Shown: positions 37,483 through 47,000 of the stretch, one piece after another
How positions within the stretch are numbered: the stretch's first letter is position 1
Layout of the letters: the number at the start of each line of letters is the position of its first letter
Source: JBGAHD01 sp044226395
GTDB lineage: Bacteria; Pseudomonadota; Gammaproteobacteria; Xanthomonadales; Ahniellaceae
Assembly (NCBI GenBank): GCA_044226395.1
Contig: JBGAHD010000001.1
Coordinates: 434,001-498,000 of the forward strand
Reading direction: 5' to 3'
DNA length: 64,000 bases
Program-made: the position numbers and the translations under genes
The notes under the pieces: generated by a model
Seen by the model: the letters and a program-made list of their open reading frames with translations, nothing else
The model's database searches: none
Told to the model about the DNA's origin: nothing

Positions 37483-38706
37483 GTGTCGGCGCGGCGCGAA
37501 GATAGTGACGAACGCCATCGCGCGTCACGCGCGCTGGAAGTGTTTCGCGTGTTTCTCGCCCTCGGTCTGACCTCGTTCGGCGGACCGCTCGCGCACATCG
37601 GCTATTTTCGCGAGACCTTCGTGCGTCGCCGCGCTTGGCTCGACGAAACACGCTTCGCGCACTTGCTGGGTCTGTGTCAGTTCTTGCCCGGGCCAGCGAG
37701 CAGTCAACTAGGCTTCGCGATCGGGTGGACGCGCGCGGGTTGGCGAGGCGGCCTAGCGGCGTTCATCGGTTTCACCTTGCCTTCGGCGCTGTTGATGTTT
37801 GCGTTCGCGAAGTTGGCGCCGACGCTGGATCAAGGCTTCGGGAAGGCCGCGGTGCATGGCCTGAAGCTCGTCGCAGTGGTCGTCGTTGCGCAGGGCTTGC
37901 TCGGCATGGCGCGCACGCTCACGCCTGATGCTCGGCGTCTCTTCATCGCCATCGGTGCGTTGCTGGCGATGGTGCTCGGAGGTCAAGCGTGGATGCAGCT
38001 GCTGGCGATCGCGCTCGGTGGCTTGCTCGGCGTGTGGTGGTGCAAGCCAGTGCCGCTGTCGGCCGACGCCGCGCGTGATCTGCCCACGAATCGTCGCTGG
38101 GGTCTGATGTGTTTTGCGCTGTTTCTTGCCGGTCTCGTGGCGGCTTTGCTCTTGCCATCGTCAGACAAGCCCACGCTCATCGCTCTGGCCTCAGCGTTCT
38201 ATCGCGCGGGCGCGCTCGTCTTCGGCGGTGGCCACGTGGTGCTGCCCTTGCTCGAGCATTCGGTCGTCGACACGCAGTGGCTCGCGTCCGACACGTTTCT
38301 CGCGGGCTACGGCGCCGCGCAAGCCTTGCCGGGACCGATGTTCTCGCTGGCCGCGTTTCTCGGCGCCGAAGTGAACACGGGGCAGGCGAGTGCGCTCTGT
38401 GCCATCGTCGCGTTAGTGGCGATCTTCGTGCCTGGGTTTTTGATTCTGCTCGCGGCGCTGCCGACGTGGGCCTCGATCACGCGGCACCCCAAGGCTTCGG
38501 CCGCGATCGCGGGTGTCAATGCCGCGGTCGTCGGCCTGCTGGCCGCGGCGTTCTACGATCCGGTGCTGCGCGAAGGCATCGCATCGTGGAGCGACCTCGC
38601 GATTGTCTTGGCAGGTTTCGCGATGATGTTCGCTAAGCGCGTGCCGGCCCTCGCGGTCGTGGCGTGGTGCGTGCTGGCGTCGATCGGCGTGGTGATCTGG
38701 CGCTAG
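37483..38706 (+). CDS. chrA: Chromate transporter ChrA
   Basis: The 407-residue membrane protein is a two-halved CHR-family transporter, each half about 190 residues. It has the signatures LGLTSFGGPLAHIGYF, LCQFLPGPASSQ (first half) and FGGGHVVLPLLE, GYGAAQALPGPMF (second half). ChrA exports chromate in exchange or by proton force. It starts at GTG 37483. Its stop shares the CTAG tetramer with the stop of the convergent gene. Confidence 0.93.
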   Translation: MSARREDSDERHRASRALEVFRVFLALGLTSFGGPLAHIGYFRETFVRRRAWLDETRFAHLLGLCQFLPGPASSQLGFAIGWTRAGWRGGLAAFIGFTLPSALLMFAFAKLAPTLDQGFGKAAVHGLKLVAVVVVAQGLLGMARTLTPDARRLFIAIGALLAMVLGGQAWMQLLAIALGGLLGVWWCKPVPLSADAARDLPTNRRWGLMCFALFLAGLVAALLLPSSDKPTLIALASAFYRAGALVFGGGHVVLPLLEHSVVDTQWLASDTFLAGYGAAQALPGPMFSLAAFLGAEVNTGQASALCAIVALVAIFVPGFLILLAALPTWASITRHPKASAAIAGVNAAVVGLLAAAFYDPVLREGIASWSDLAIVLAGFAMMFAKRVPALAVVAWCVLASIGVVIWR

Positions 38707-39695
38707 CGGTTCGTGAGTTCCGCGCGTTCAAGAACTTCGAGCGCGGCACGATGCGCGGTCTTCAGCACCATATCCGGCTTGCCTCGGCGGTGCACCGTGA
38801 TCTCGCACCGCGCGAGCTTCGAATTACCGCAAGCCTGGATCGCGCCACACGGACTCTCGTAGCGCAATCGCGCCATCATCGTCGGGTCCGCTTCGACCAC
38901 GCCCGTGATGCGCGCGCCGCCACGCGCGCGACCTTCGAATCGCCATGACGCGGCCGTGCCTTCGTTGTTCACGCGCAAGGCACGCACGATGCCGCGCACC
39001 GCGAACTCCTGACCCTGGCAGCGTAGATTGAGAAAGGCGAAGGTCGGGCCCCAAAACCCCGCGACCCGCGGCCGACTGCAAATGCCCTCGAAGGTTGCCT
39101 CGGGATCGTTATCGAACCCGCAAACCTGCGCCCACACGTATTCATCGGCATGCCGCCGACCCCAGTTGTGATTGTCGCTGCCGCGCCAACCATCAACATC
39201 GATGCGCTCGTGATTGACCATCACGTGCCCGCTGAACTCAACGAGCGGCGCCAGCGTGTAAGTCTTCGGCGTCGGCGATCGCGCGCTGTAGAGCATCGAC
39301 GGCAATAGCGCCATGGCCGACGCACCGGCGGGCGCGATCGCTCGCCACCGCAGATTCCACTCGACCGCATCGTCGCCTTGCTTCGCGCCGCCATCCGAGT
39401 CGAACGACTCCAGCCGCGAACCCCCGATCACCCACGTCGCCGTCCGCGCGCCCCACACGCAAGCCCGCAACGGCCACGACTGCTTGATCGCCGTCACGCG
39501 ATGAGTGAGCCCATCGAACGTGATCGCCCACAACTCCCCCGTGGCCGCGTCCGGCGCGCCGCGCGGAATCCGAATCGTGTGGCGAATCCAAAACGCCAAG
39601 GGCAGGGTGGGGTGATTGCCGCGGAAGAAGCGGCTTTCGTAGTGGCCGTCGGGTGAAACGACGGCGGGGTACTTCGTCGAGACAACGTTGGACAT
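38703..39695 (-). CDS. CrtC/AttH-like lipocalin-fold protein
   Basis: The 330-residue protein lacks a signal peptide. WRGSDNHNWGRRHADEYVWAQ and the two beta-rich halves are reminiscent of carotenoid 1,2-hydratase (CrtC)/AttH and tocopherol-cyclase-like proteins. It starts at 39695. Its stop codon overlaps that of chrA tail to tail in CTAG. No carotenoid genes adjoin, so a lipid-related role is only a guess. Confidence 0.55.
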   Translation of the reverse strand: MSNVVSTKYPAVVSPDGHYESRFFRGNHPTLPLAFWIRHTIRIPRGAPDAATGELWAITFDGLTHRVTAIKQSWPLRACVWGARTATWVIGGSRLESFDSDGGAKQGDDAVEWNLRWRAIAPAGASAMALLPSMLYSARSPTPKTYTLAPLVEFSGHVMVNHERIDVDGWRGSDNHNWGRRHADEYVWAQVCGFDNDPEATFEGICSRPRVAGFWGPTFAFLNLRCQGQEFAVRGIVRALRVNNEGTAASWRFEGRARGGARITGVVEADPTMMARLRYESPCGAIQACGNSKLARCEITVHRRGKPDMVLKTAHRAALEVLERAELTNR

Positions 39696-40048
39696 GGGCG
39701 GCGGCGCTTCCCAGCAGGCATCGATCCAGCGCGGCTTCCTGATCGCCCGCGTCTTCGTCAGTGCATCTTACCGTTCCTGATCCGGTGGAACGTGCCGTTT
39801 GGCCTCGCTTCTTCCGATGTCATTTCACGACGAGGCGGGCATGGAAGCACGACGAACAGAAGGCTCCTCGAGAGGAGAATCCCCCACCGCCACGGCGTTT
39901 CCCGGCCGAAACCCACTTTGGAATCGCTTCATAACCCATCACGAATGCCCATTCTCGCGCCGATCCGTAGTGTTCGCCCCGCACCACTCGCGCGACTGGC
40001 CTGGCCAGCGCCTCCATGCCCATTCATTCCACAGGAGTGCTTACGATC
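39696..40048. other. 353-bp intergenic region upstream of phospholipase A2
   Basis: I see no credible gene. It separates the CrtC-like gene from the phospholipase and carries both promoters. CTCCTCGAGAGGAG at about 39870 is a small palindrome. An AGGAG lies near the phospholipase start. Confidence 0.55.
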
Positions 40049-40873
40049 ATGAAGGTCCATGTTCTCGGTGTTGCTCTGCTGGCTGCCCTGGGCGCCAGTG
40101 TTTCGTTCACGGCGCGGGCGCAGTCCGCGGAGGTTGTGGAAACGACTCCGACCGGTCAGGTCGCGAAGTCAGTCGACCTGGCGCCGGCGTCGTTCACGGC
40201 CAAGGGCAAGTTCCAACGCCTGGTGCTGTTGCAAGGGCAGGGCGCGAGCGCGGTGTATCGCCATCAACTGACCTTGCCCGCCGGCGCGCGCGTGCTGGGC
40301 ACGGCCGAGGAAGCGGGCAAGTCCGACTTGACGGGCGATGTCAGCGTGGTCGATGCCAAGGGTCGCACGCTGGGCTACATCGACTCGGCGTGGGCGACGG
40401 ATGCCAGCGGTCAGTCGCTGCCGAGCTACTACCGGATCGAGGGCAATAGCCTCGTGCAAGTGGTCGACACGAGCGACGCCATGGGCGACGTGACCGTGCT
40501 GCTGCAGTACACGGGCGTGTCCGCGGAGACGACCGGCGTCAGCGCCAAGGCTTATGTCGGCATTCCGTCGAACTACGTGTACAACCTCAATCATCCGCGC
40601 AAGACGCTGCACGACTACTGCACCAAGTCGCCGGACGAGTTCCCGAATCCGGTCGGTACCAATGCCAATTTCCGCGGCCCGTGCGCGCGTCACGACATGT
40701 GCTTCGAGCAGAAGCAGGCCTCGCAGTACACCTGCAACAACCGTCTGTGGAGCAACCTGGTGTCGAACTGCGAGTACTACTACGCCTGGTACAACCCGAC
40801 GCGTCAGGCTTGCATCAACACGGCGAATGTCTATTGGGTCGCGGTGACCGCGAATACGATTTGGCCTTGGTAA
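40049..40873 (+). CDS. Secreted prokaryotic phospholipase A2
   Basis: The 274-residue protein has a signal peptide ending TARAQS and a C-terminal domain (about residues 175-274) of the prokaryotic phospholipase A2 family. HDYCTKSPDEFP and RGPCARHDMCFEQ include the His-Asp catalytic pair, and the remaining cysteines suggest disulfides. It hydrolyses sn-2 acyl chains of phospholipids in the calcium-dependent families. The N-terminal half is an uncharacterised domain. The ATG at 40049 is chosen for the signal peptide. Confidence 0.85.
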   Translation: MKVHVLGVALLAALGASVSFTARAQSAEVVETTPTGQVAKSVDLAPASFTAKGKFQRLVLLQGQGASAVYRHQLTLPAGARVLGTAEEAGKSDLTGDVSVVDAKGRTLGYIDSAWATDASGQSLPSYYRIEGNSLVQVVDTSDAMGDVTVLLQYTGVSAETTGVSAKAYVGIPSNYVYNLNHPRKTLHDYCTKSPDEFPNPVGTNANFRGPCARHDMCFEQKQASQYTCNNRLWSNLVSNCEYYYAWYNPTRQACINTANVYWVAVTANTIWPW

Positions 40874-40930
40874 GACCCCGTTGAGCACGTGACGACGCCG
40901 GTACCGGCCGGGGTCGTTGATGCATCGACA

Positions 40931-40961
40931 AGCGCGCGGTCGATCACGTCGGTCGCGCGCT
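40931..40961 (+). terminator. Hairpin downstream of phospholipase A2
   Basis: AGCGCGCG (40931-40938) pairs with CGCGCGCT (40954-40961), followed by ATTGCTTTCC. It sits 57 bases after the stop. Confidence 0.45.
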
Positions 40962-41098
40962 ATTGCTTTCCCTGTTTGCTGATCTCGAATGCGATAGCGA
41001 TTTTGCTGCGCATCGCGTGACCGATGCATGCAACGACATGAAGCCGGCCGCGGCGACTTGAACGCTTGGACGCACTTATCCGTAGCCGTTGATGCACG

Positions 41099-41605
41099 TC
41101 ATGCCGAAGCCGTCTGGCGAGGCCGCATCGCCCACCACGTGACCCACGCCATCGACATGCCGACCACGACGACGTGCGCGAACAAACTCGTCGCGAGCGA
41201 GAGCAACTTCGCGGGCGGGAAGGGCGAGCCAAAACGCAAGGGCAGCACTACGCCGAACATCACGAGATAAATCGCTAAGCCGTACAAGGCGCCGCTGAGC
41301 CACGGACTCATCGCTGCGACGAAGGGGATTCGTCGGATGCGCAGCCACACGGCGACCATGATCGACATCAAGGTGAAATGCACCGCCAGCCCCGCGAAAG
41401 CGCCGGGCGTGCCCCATTGCAGCGCGCGATCGCCCAGCGGGCCGGCGGCCACGCCGCGCAGCATGTTGGTGGCGATACCTCCGTTCATCACGGTCACCAG
41501 CGCGGCGTAACTGATGTCGAGCGCGCCCGTGATGGCCGTGCCGAGCGCCCAGGCGCGCAGCGAGCTCACGGCTTCGCCGCTGTTGGGGGATGCACTTTGA
41601 GCCAT
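41099..41605 (-). CDS. Four-helix membrane protein, unknown function
   Basis: The 168-residue protein has about four hydrophobic segments (roughly residues 20-40, 65-88, 103-122 and 133-160). A family name is not clear. Its start overlaps the 3' end of the DUF4440 gene by 40 bases, or a later start is used; the genes are probably one operon with the PD40 protein. Confidence 0.6.
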   Translation of the reverse strand: MAQSASPNSGEAVSSLRAWALGTAITGALDISYAALVTVMNGGIATNMLRGVAAGPLGDRALQWGTPGAFAGLAVHFTLMSIMVAVWLRIRRIPFVAAMSPWLSGALYGLAIYLVMFGVVLPLRFGSPFPPAKLLSLATSLFAHVVVVGMSMAWVTWWAMRPRQTASA

Positions 41606-42321
41606 CGAATGTCTTCTCCCTCGCGACGATCGACAAAGGCCACGATCTCGCCGTGCTCGTCGCGCACGAAGAGTCGTCGTGTTCGGGGTTGCCCCAGCTG
41701 AAAGAACATGTCCCGCGTTTCGGGAAGATAGCGCGCTTCCGGCCGGCCGGCGCGCGTCGCGACGAGTGCATCATTCTCGCAACGGATCGTGGTGGTGATC
41801 GCCTCGGTCAAGTCGTATTGCCCGACGTAGGCGCAGAGTTGCGCCGATGACAACTTGATCGACGGCGGGTCCTTGAGCACGGCTGTCGTTTGTTCGCCGA
41901 TCAGATGCCACCCGTTGTCGTCGCGTCGCCAGGTGTCGACGCTGCGGAAGCGGCTGCGCAAGGCTTGCCCGTGATAGTCGAGATGTTCCTGCGCCTCTTG
42001 CGCCACCACGGCGACATCGCCGAAGTGGCGGACTTCGAAACGATCGATCGTGAGGTTGCCGTGCAAGCCGGGCGGCAAGGGCGACAGTTCCGCGATGAGC
42101 TCGCGCTTGGTGCGAACGACGCCGTTCTCGTCGACATGGATCATGCGCTCGTCGAGCACGCGTTCCCACACGGCTTTGTCGCCGGTCGCAACGGCGTCGA
42201 GCAGTTGTTGCGTGAGGTCACGAAGCGTGGCGTCATCGTTCTTGCCAGCGCTCGTTTCGACGGGAGGCGAGGCCGTGGCCGCAAACGCCATCAAAACGAG
42301 GGCCGCTGTCGGCGCGATCAT
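41566..42321 (-). CDS. Exported DUF4440/NTF2-like protein
   Basis: The 251-residue protein begins with a hydrophobic leader (APTAALVLMAFAATAS). Residues 30-145 resemble the DUF4440/SnoaL-type NTF2-like fold (LLDAVATGDKAVWERVL and VDTWRRDDNGWHL). The C-terminal part is less clear. The ATG at 42321 overlaps the PD40 gene stop by four bases (ATGA). Periplasmic; function unknown. Confidence 0.7.
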   Translation of the reverse strand: MIAPTAALVLMAFAATASPPVETSAGKNDDATLRDLTQQLLDAVATGDKAVWERVLDERMIHVDENGVVRTKRELIAELSPLPPGLHGNLTIDRFEVRHFGDVAVVAQEAQEHLDYHGQALRSRFRSVDTWRRDDNGWHLIGEQTTAVLKDPPSIKLSSAQLCAYVGQYDLTEAITTTIRCENDALVATRAGRPEARYLPETRDMFFQLGQPRTRRLFVRDEHGEIVAFVDRREGEDIRWLKVHPPTAAKP

Positions 42322-43271
42322 GGAGTTGCTTCCTTCGCGCAAGGGGTCGCAAGACCGATTTCCGCGATCGGCACGCGATAGACATCGCGCAAACCATTGC
42401 CCGGCGCGTCGATCCAGGTCGACAACGCGTCGATGGTTCTCACCGTTGGACGCGGCAGCGCACGATTGCTGGTGAAATAGAAGGACTTGCCGTCCGGCGA
42501 AATCCTGGGACCAAAGTCCCATCCCGCGGAATTGACATCACCCGTGAGCGGCTTCGGCGCGATCCATTCACCCGCGCAGTGATAACTCACGTAGAGGTCG
42601 TAGCTGCCCGCACCCGGCTTGTGCCCGCGCGCGGCGAAGATCAACCAGGACTCATCGGGCGCGATCAGCGGTTCGATCTCCTGATCGGGCGAATTGATGG
42701 TCGCGCCCAAATTCTCCGGCTCACTAAAACGGTCGCCAACCCAGCGCGCGCGCCAAATATCGCTGGCGCCCAGGCCGCCTTCGCGTTCCGAACCGAAGTA
42801 GAGCGTGCCATCGGCCGTCAACGTGGGAAACCATTCGAAGCCGGGGCTCGAGAGTTCGTCGAGATGCCGCGGCTCGCTCCAACCGGACTCGCCACGATCC
42901 ATCACCCAAATGTCCGTGTCCTGGCGCGGCACCCCGTTCACCGGGCGAGTGGAGACGAAGTAGATGTGCCGACCATCGGGCGTTGGAAACACATCGCCAT
43001 CGTCCCAAGTGCCGCTGAACCCGGCGATGCGCGGCGTGCCCCAGTTCGCGCCACGACGTTGCGATTCGACCACGGTCCAGTGCATGAAATCGGGCGTGCT
43101 GCGCAGGAACCACATCGTCTGGCCATCGGGCGCGAAGGCCACGTGCGCGTCGTCGGTGCCAGTGGAAACCAGGCCGGGCGCGAAGATTTCCGGCGCGGCC
43201 GACGTCGTCATGCCGATCGACGCCAAGGTCGCGGCCACCATCAAACGCAGAATTTCTGTCGAGGTATTCAT
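42318..43271 (-). CDS. Exported PD40/TolB-like beta-propeller protein
   Basis: The 317-residue protein has a signal peptide (MVAATLASIGMTTSAAP) and repeated WD40-like PD40 blades: APDGQTMWF, TPDGRHIYFVS, LTADGTLYFGSE, APDESWLIFAA and SPDGKSFYFTS. Such propellers bind proteins or peptidoglycan-related ligands. It is first in a three-gene minus-strand operon, divergent from an Lrp-type regulator 69 bases away. Confidence 0.8.
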   Translation of the reverse strand: MNTSTEILRLMVAATLASIGMTTSAAPEIFAPGLVSTGTDDAHVAFAPDGQTMWFLRSTPDFMHWTVVESQRRGANWGTPRIAGFSGTWDDGDVFPTPDGRHIYFVSTRPVNGVPRQDTDIWVMDRGESGWSEPRHLDELSSPGFEWFPTLTADGTLYFGSEREGGLGASDIWRARWVGDRFSEPENLGATINSPDQEIEPLIAPDESWLIFAARGHKPGAGSYDLYVSYHCAGEWIAPKPLTGDVNSAGWDFGPRISPDGKSFYFTSNRALPRPTVRTIDALSTWIDAPGNGLRDVYRVPIAEIGLATPCAKEATP

Positions 43272-43340
43272 GGCCGAAAAGCCTAGCGAACGCGTGCGCC
43301 GTGGGACAATTGGGCAAATCCACCAGAATCGCTAGTCAAA

Positions 43341-43787
43341 ATGTCGCGTACCAAAGCCAAGATTGACAGCACCGATCAGCGACTGCTGAGTCTCTTGCGC
43401 GCCGATGCGCGCAAGCCGCTCGTGGCGCTCGCGCGCGAGATCGGCCTATCGCGCAGCGCCACCATCGCGCGCATCAAGCGCATGGAACGCGATGGCGTGA
43501 TCGCGGGCTATTCCGTGATGCTCGCGCTGCCCGATGAAGGACAGAAGCGCGCCTGGATCGTCATTCGGCTGACCGAAGGCTATCGCTGCCGCGACGTCGC
43601 GCCCGTGCTGCTCGAGCATGTCGAAGTGCATACCTGCCACAGCCTGGCCGGTGATTGGGATGTGCTCTTGGGCGTGGCCGTCGACAGCAACGAACGCTTG
43701 GCCGTGTTGCGCGATGAATTGGCCGCGATCAAGGGCGTGGCGAATGCCACGACCTTTCCGGTGTTGATCGATCATTTACCGGCGTAG
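43341..43787 (+). CDS. Lrp/AsnC-family transcriptional regulator
   Basis: The 148-residue protein has the AsnC-type HTH (QRLLSLLRADARKPLVALA and SRSATIARIKRMERDGVI) and a RAM ligand-binding domain (residues 65-145, VHTCHSLAGDWDVLLGV). Members sense amino acids. It diverges from the PD40 operon, a likely target. Confidence 0.92.
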   Translation: MSRTKAKIDSTDQRLLSLLRADARKPLVALAREIGLSRSATIARIKRMERDGVIAGYSVMLALPDEGQKRAWIVIRLTEGYRCRDVAPVLLEHVEVHTCHSLAGDWDVLLGVAVDSNERLAVLRDELAAIKGVANATTFPVLIDHLPA

Positions 43788-43849
43788 GGCGCAGATCGCG
43801 GGTTGCATCGCGGCGAGACGCTTCGGCGCAACTCAATTGAGTTCAATCA

Positions 43850-43977
43850 CCCTTTCACACGCGGGCACGGCGTCGGCGTCATGCCGCTGATCAAACCGCT
43901 TTTCGACATCGACACGCCTGCGGTAAATCCACCAAACACACGTTGGTAGTCAACTAACTGCAGCGCGCCTTGAGCGC
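43850..43977 (-). pseudogene. Decayed Ig-like domain fragment
   Basis: In the minus frame, GALQLVDY, FTAGVSMSKSGLISGM and the preceding FLGAQ resemble ALQAVQY and PAGLSVSSSGLISGIP from the last domain of the neighbouring 1029-residue protein. The rest is not coding. It appears to be a decayed partial duplicate of that gene's 3' part. Confidence 0.6.
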
Positions 43978-43985
43978 CAAGAAAA

Positions 43986-44050
43986 AAGGCGCGCGATCGA
44001 ATTATCGTTCGCGCGCCTTGGAAAAATCGGGGACGCGATTCGCGTCCCCG
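43986..44050. terminator. Two stacked hairpins between convergent genes
   Basis: AAGGCGCGCGA (43986-43996) pairs with TCGCGCGCCTT (44009-44019). CGGGGACGCG (44028-44037) pairs with CGCGTCCCCG (44041-44050) around ATT. A-runs flank the first hairpin on both sides, so it can terminate in both directions. Confidence 0.7.
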
Positions 44051-44073
44051 TGGTAACACCGATGCCAACGTGC

Positions 44074-47000
44074 TTATTCGAAGCTGTTAGCGAACACCGC
44101 CTCAGTAACCACATCGATGGTGTAAGCACGCGTCACCGAACAGCCGGCGATCAAGGGATCGGTGCCGCTGATGGTGATGTTGGATGTGCCCACCGCGCTC
44201 GGAATGCCGCTGATCAAGCCGCTGCTCGACACGCTCAAACCCGCCGGCATCGCCCCAGTGGCCAGCGCGTACTGCACCGCTTGCAGCGCATTCGGCGCGG
44301 TGAGTTGCACGTTGTAGGCCACGCCGACAAAGGCCGTCGGCAAGGTGAGGCCGATCGGACGCGGGTTGGTCACGCGCTGCACGATATTGCTGGCGCTGCC
44401 CGCGCAGGTATTGAGCGTGGGCGTCACCGCGTAAGTGACATCACCCGAACCCGCCAAGGCCTGCGCGATCGGGTTGGCCGAACCGGCCGCGAAACCGATC
44501 ACGGTGCCCGCCGTATTGCTGGCCGTGTACGCGAACGTCGCGCCCGCGGGCGTGCTGGTCAAGGCGATATTGGTGGTGTCGAGCGTGCAGATCATCGGCG
44601 GCGTGACGCTGTTGACCGAGGGCAGGGGATTGATCGACACGTCGACGCTGCCTGTCATCGTGCTGCCGCAGCTGGTGGTGCCATTCGACGCGGTGACGGT
44701 GTACGCGCCCGCGAGCGTTTGATTGCCGAACGCCAACGCGCTGCCCGTGCCCGCGACCGGCGCGCCCACTGGCGAACCGTTACGCAGCAACTGATAGTTC
44801 ACGCCGGTTTGCGAACCACTCAAGCCCACGGCGACACCCGAGCCTCCGCTGCAATAAGCGCCGCCACCGGTGACCGTGAACGCGGTCGGGTTGGCGTTGA
44901 TCGTCACCGATTCACCGGTGAAGGGCAGATTGGTCGGCGTGTGCGACAAGCCCGTGGCGTTGATCATGTCCAGTCGCAGCGAGCCCGCGGCCGTGCCGAC
45001 ATTGGTCGCGATGGTGCGCGTGGTGCCGCTGCCGGTCACGCTCGAAATCGACGCGCCCGTGCCACCGACCAATTGGAAGTTGCTCGGCGCGCCGCCCGTC
45101 ACGGCATCGGCGAAAGTCGCCTGCCAACTCAAATTCTGACCCGCGCACACCGCGCCGGCGCCGACGCGCGCCAGCGAACTCACCGTGGTCGTGGGGCCGC
45201 CGGCGGTGACGTTGATGCAGCCGACGATGTTCGCGGCCTGACCATCGGGATTGGTGATCGTGACCGTGCGCGGGCCCAAAGTCGCGCCCGCGGCGGCGCT
45301 GACACTCAAGCTGATCGACGTGGCCGAATTCAACGTCGGCGTGACCGTCACGCCCGTGCCACTCGCGCTGGCCCCTAGCTGGATGCGACAGGCGCCGACA
45401 TCGGCCGACGGCTGAAAGAAGCCCGTGCCGGTGACCGCCACCGCGACATTGCTTTGACCTTGCATCACATCGGTCGCCGTGCACGTCGCCGTCGGCGACG
45501 GCGCAAGCAAACGCACCGCGCGCACGCCGTAGCTGTTAGTGCTGTCGGCGAACTCCTGAATCGTCCACATGGTCATGTCGTCGCACGGGTCGAGGCTGGT
45601 GTAGGAGTAATCGCCCCAACGACGGCCGCCCGTGCCACCCGGATCGCCCGGCGGGTTATACGCGGCCGTGGAGTTGGTGTAATTCACGACCGGGCCCTGC
45701 GTGGTGCCCGTGGCATCGGTGGCCAGACGACCGATCGTGCCCGCGTTCGGCGCCAAGGTATTGCCCGCCATGGTGAAGCCCAGCGCCGCGTGACCCTGAC
45801 CCGAGACCATGATCGACGGAATGAAATAGAACTGCGGATTGGTGGTCGCCGTGTCGAACACCGTGCCCGATTGCACCAGGGTCGGCGTGGTGTTGAGGTT
45901 TTGAAGCTCGTACCAACGCACCGATGTGCGCGTATTGGTGCCCGACACGCCACTGCTGTTGGTGGCGATGTTATGCGCGGTCCACAAGCGGCCATTGCGC
46001 AAATGCGCCGCGTACAGGCGATCGTCCAAGGTATCCAGACGACCGTTGTTGCCGCCGGTATTGCCCAGATGCGGCGCCAGCTGCGGGAATGACGTCGTTG
46101 GCACCGTGACCGAGATATTGGCCGAGATCGTCGGCGTGCCGCCGGGGTTCGTCACGCGGCGCACCATCAAGGTGCCGAAGGTGGCGTTGTCGACGCCGAT
46201 GAAATAGCCGTCGGTCGCCGCCGGATCGTAGTTGTCCACGCCTTGCGGCGTGAATGGCCCCGCGCCAGCGCCAGTCGCGAGATTCGCGAACACCGTGCTC
46301 ACGATCGGCCCTGTCGACAACACCGACGACTTGCGCACCACCGCGCCGTGAGTGCCACTGAAGGCCCCCGCGAAACTAAACATATTGCCGCCGATGTACA
46401 GCGCGTTGGCATCGATGCCCAGCGTCGGGTAATCGGCGAACACCGTCGTCGACATTTGGAACTGGAAGAAGGTGAAGTCGGTCGTCGCCGTGATCGTCGG
46501 GCCACTGCTGACCGCGATCATCACGCGATTGGCTTGATCGCCCGCGCCACCCGGCACATCAATCGCGATCACGAACCAGCGACCGCTCAAGCGGTCATAG
46601 CGGATGCGCGGATCGGTCGAGAAATTGCTCGACGTGGGCGGCGTCATCACCGAGGCGAAGAACGCATCGGTGTCGGCATTGATCACGCCATCGGCCGCGC
46701 CCGTGACCTTGTTGAAGGAGCGCACGCGGCCATTGACCGCGACGATGAATTGCGTCGGACCGACCGCGCCCATCGTGTCGGGTGGAAACGCGCCCGTGTC
46801 CGACAAGGTCGCGCCCGTGAAGTTGGGCGTGGTGACAATCTGCGCGCCCAACGGCGAGGGGCCCACCGAGCGCGACTCGCTGCCAGGCGGCCACGAGGCC
46901 ACGAGCGGCGACTCGGGATTCTGCGCCGGACGTCGCCACTCGTTCTCCCATTCGAAATTGCGGCGCTGAACCTTGTTGGGCCGCGCGTCATATGCCTGCG

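Noticed and set aside
44050..45378. 442-residue plus-strand frame
   Set aside because: It is the antisense of the Ig-like protein gene.
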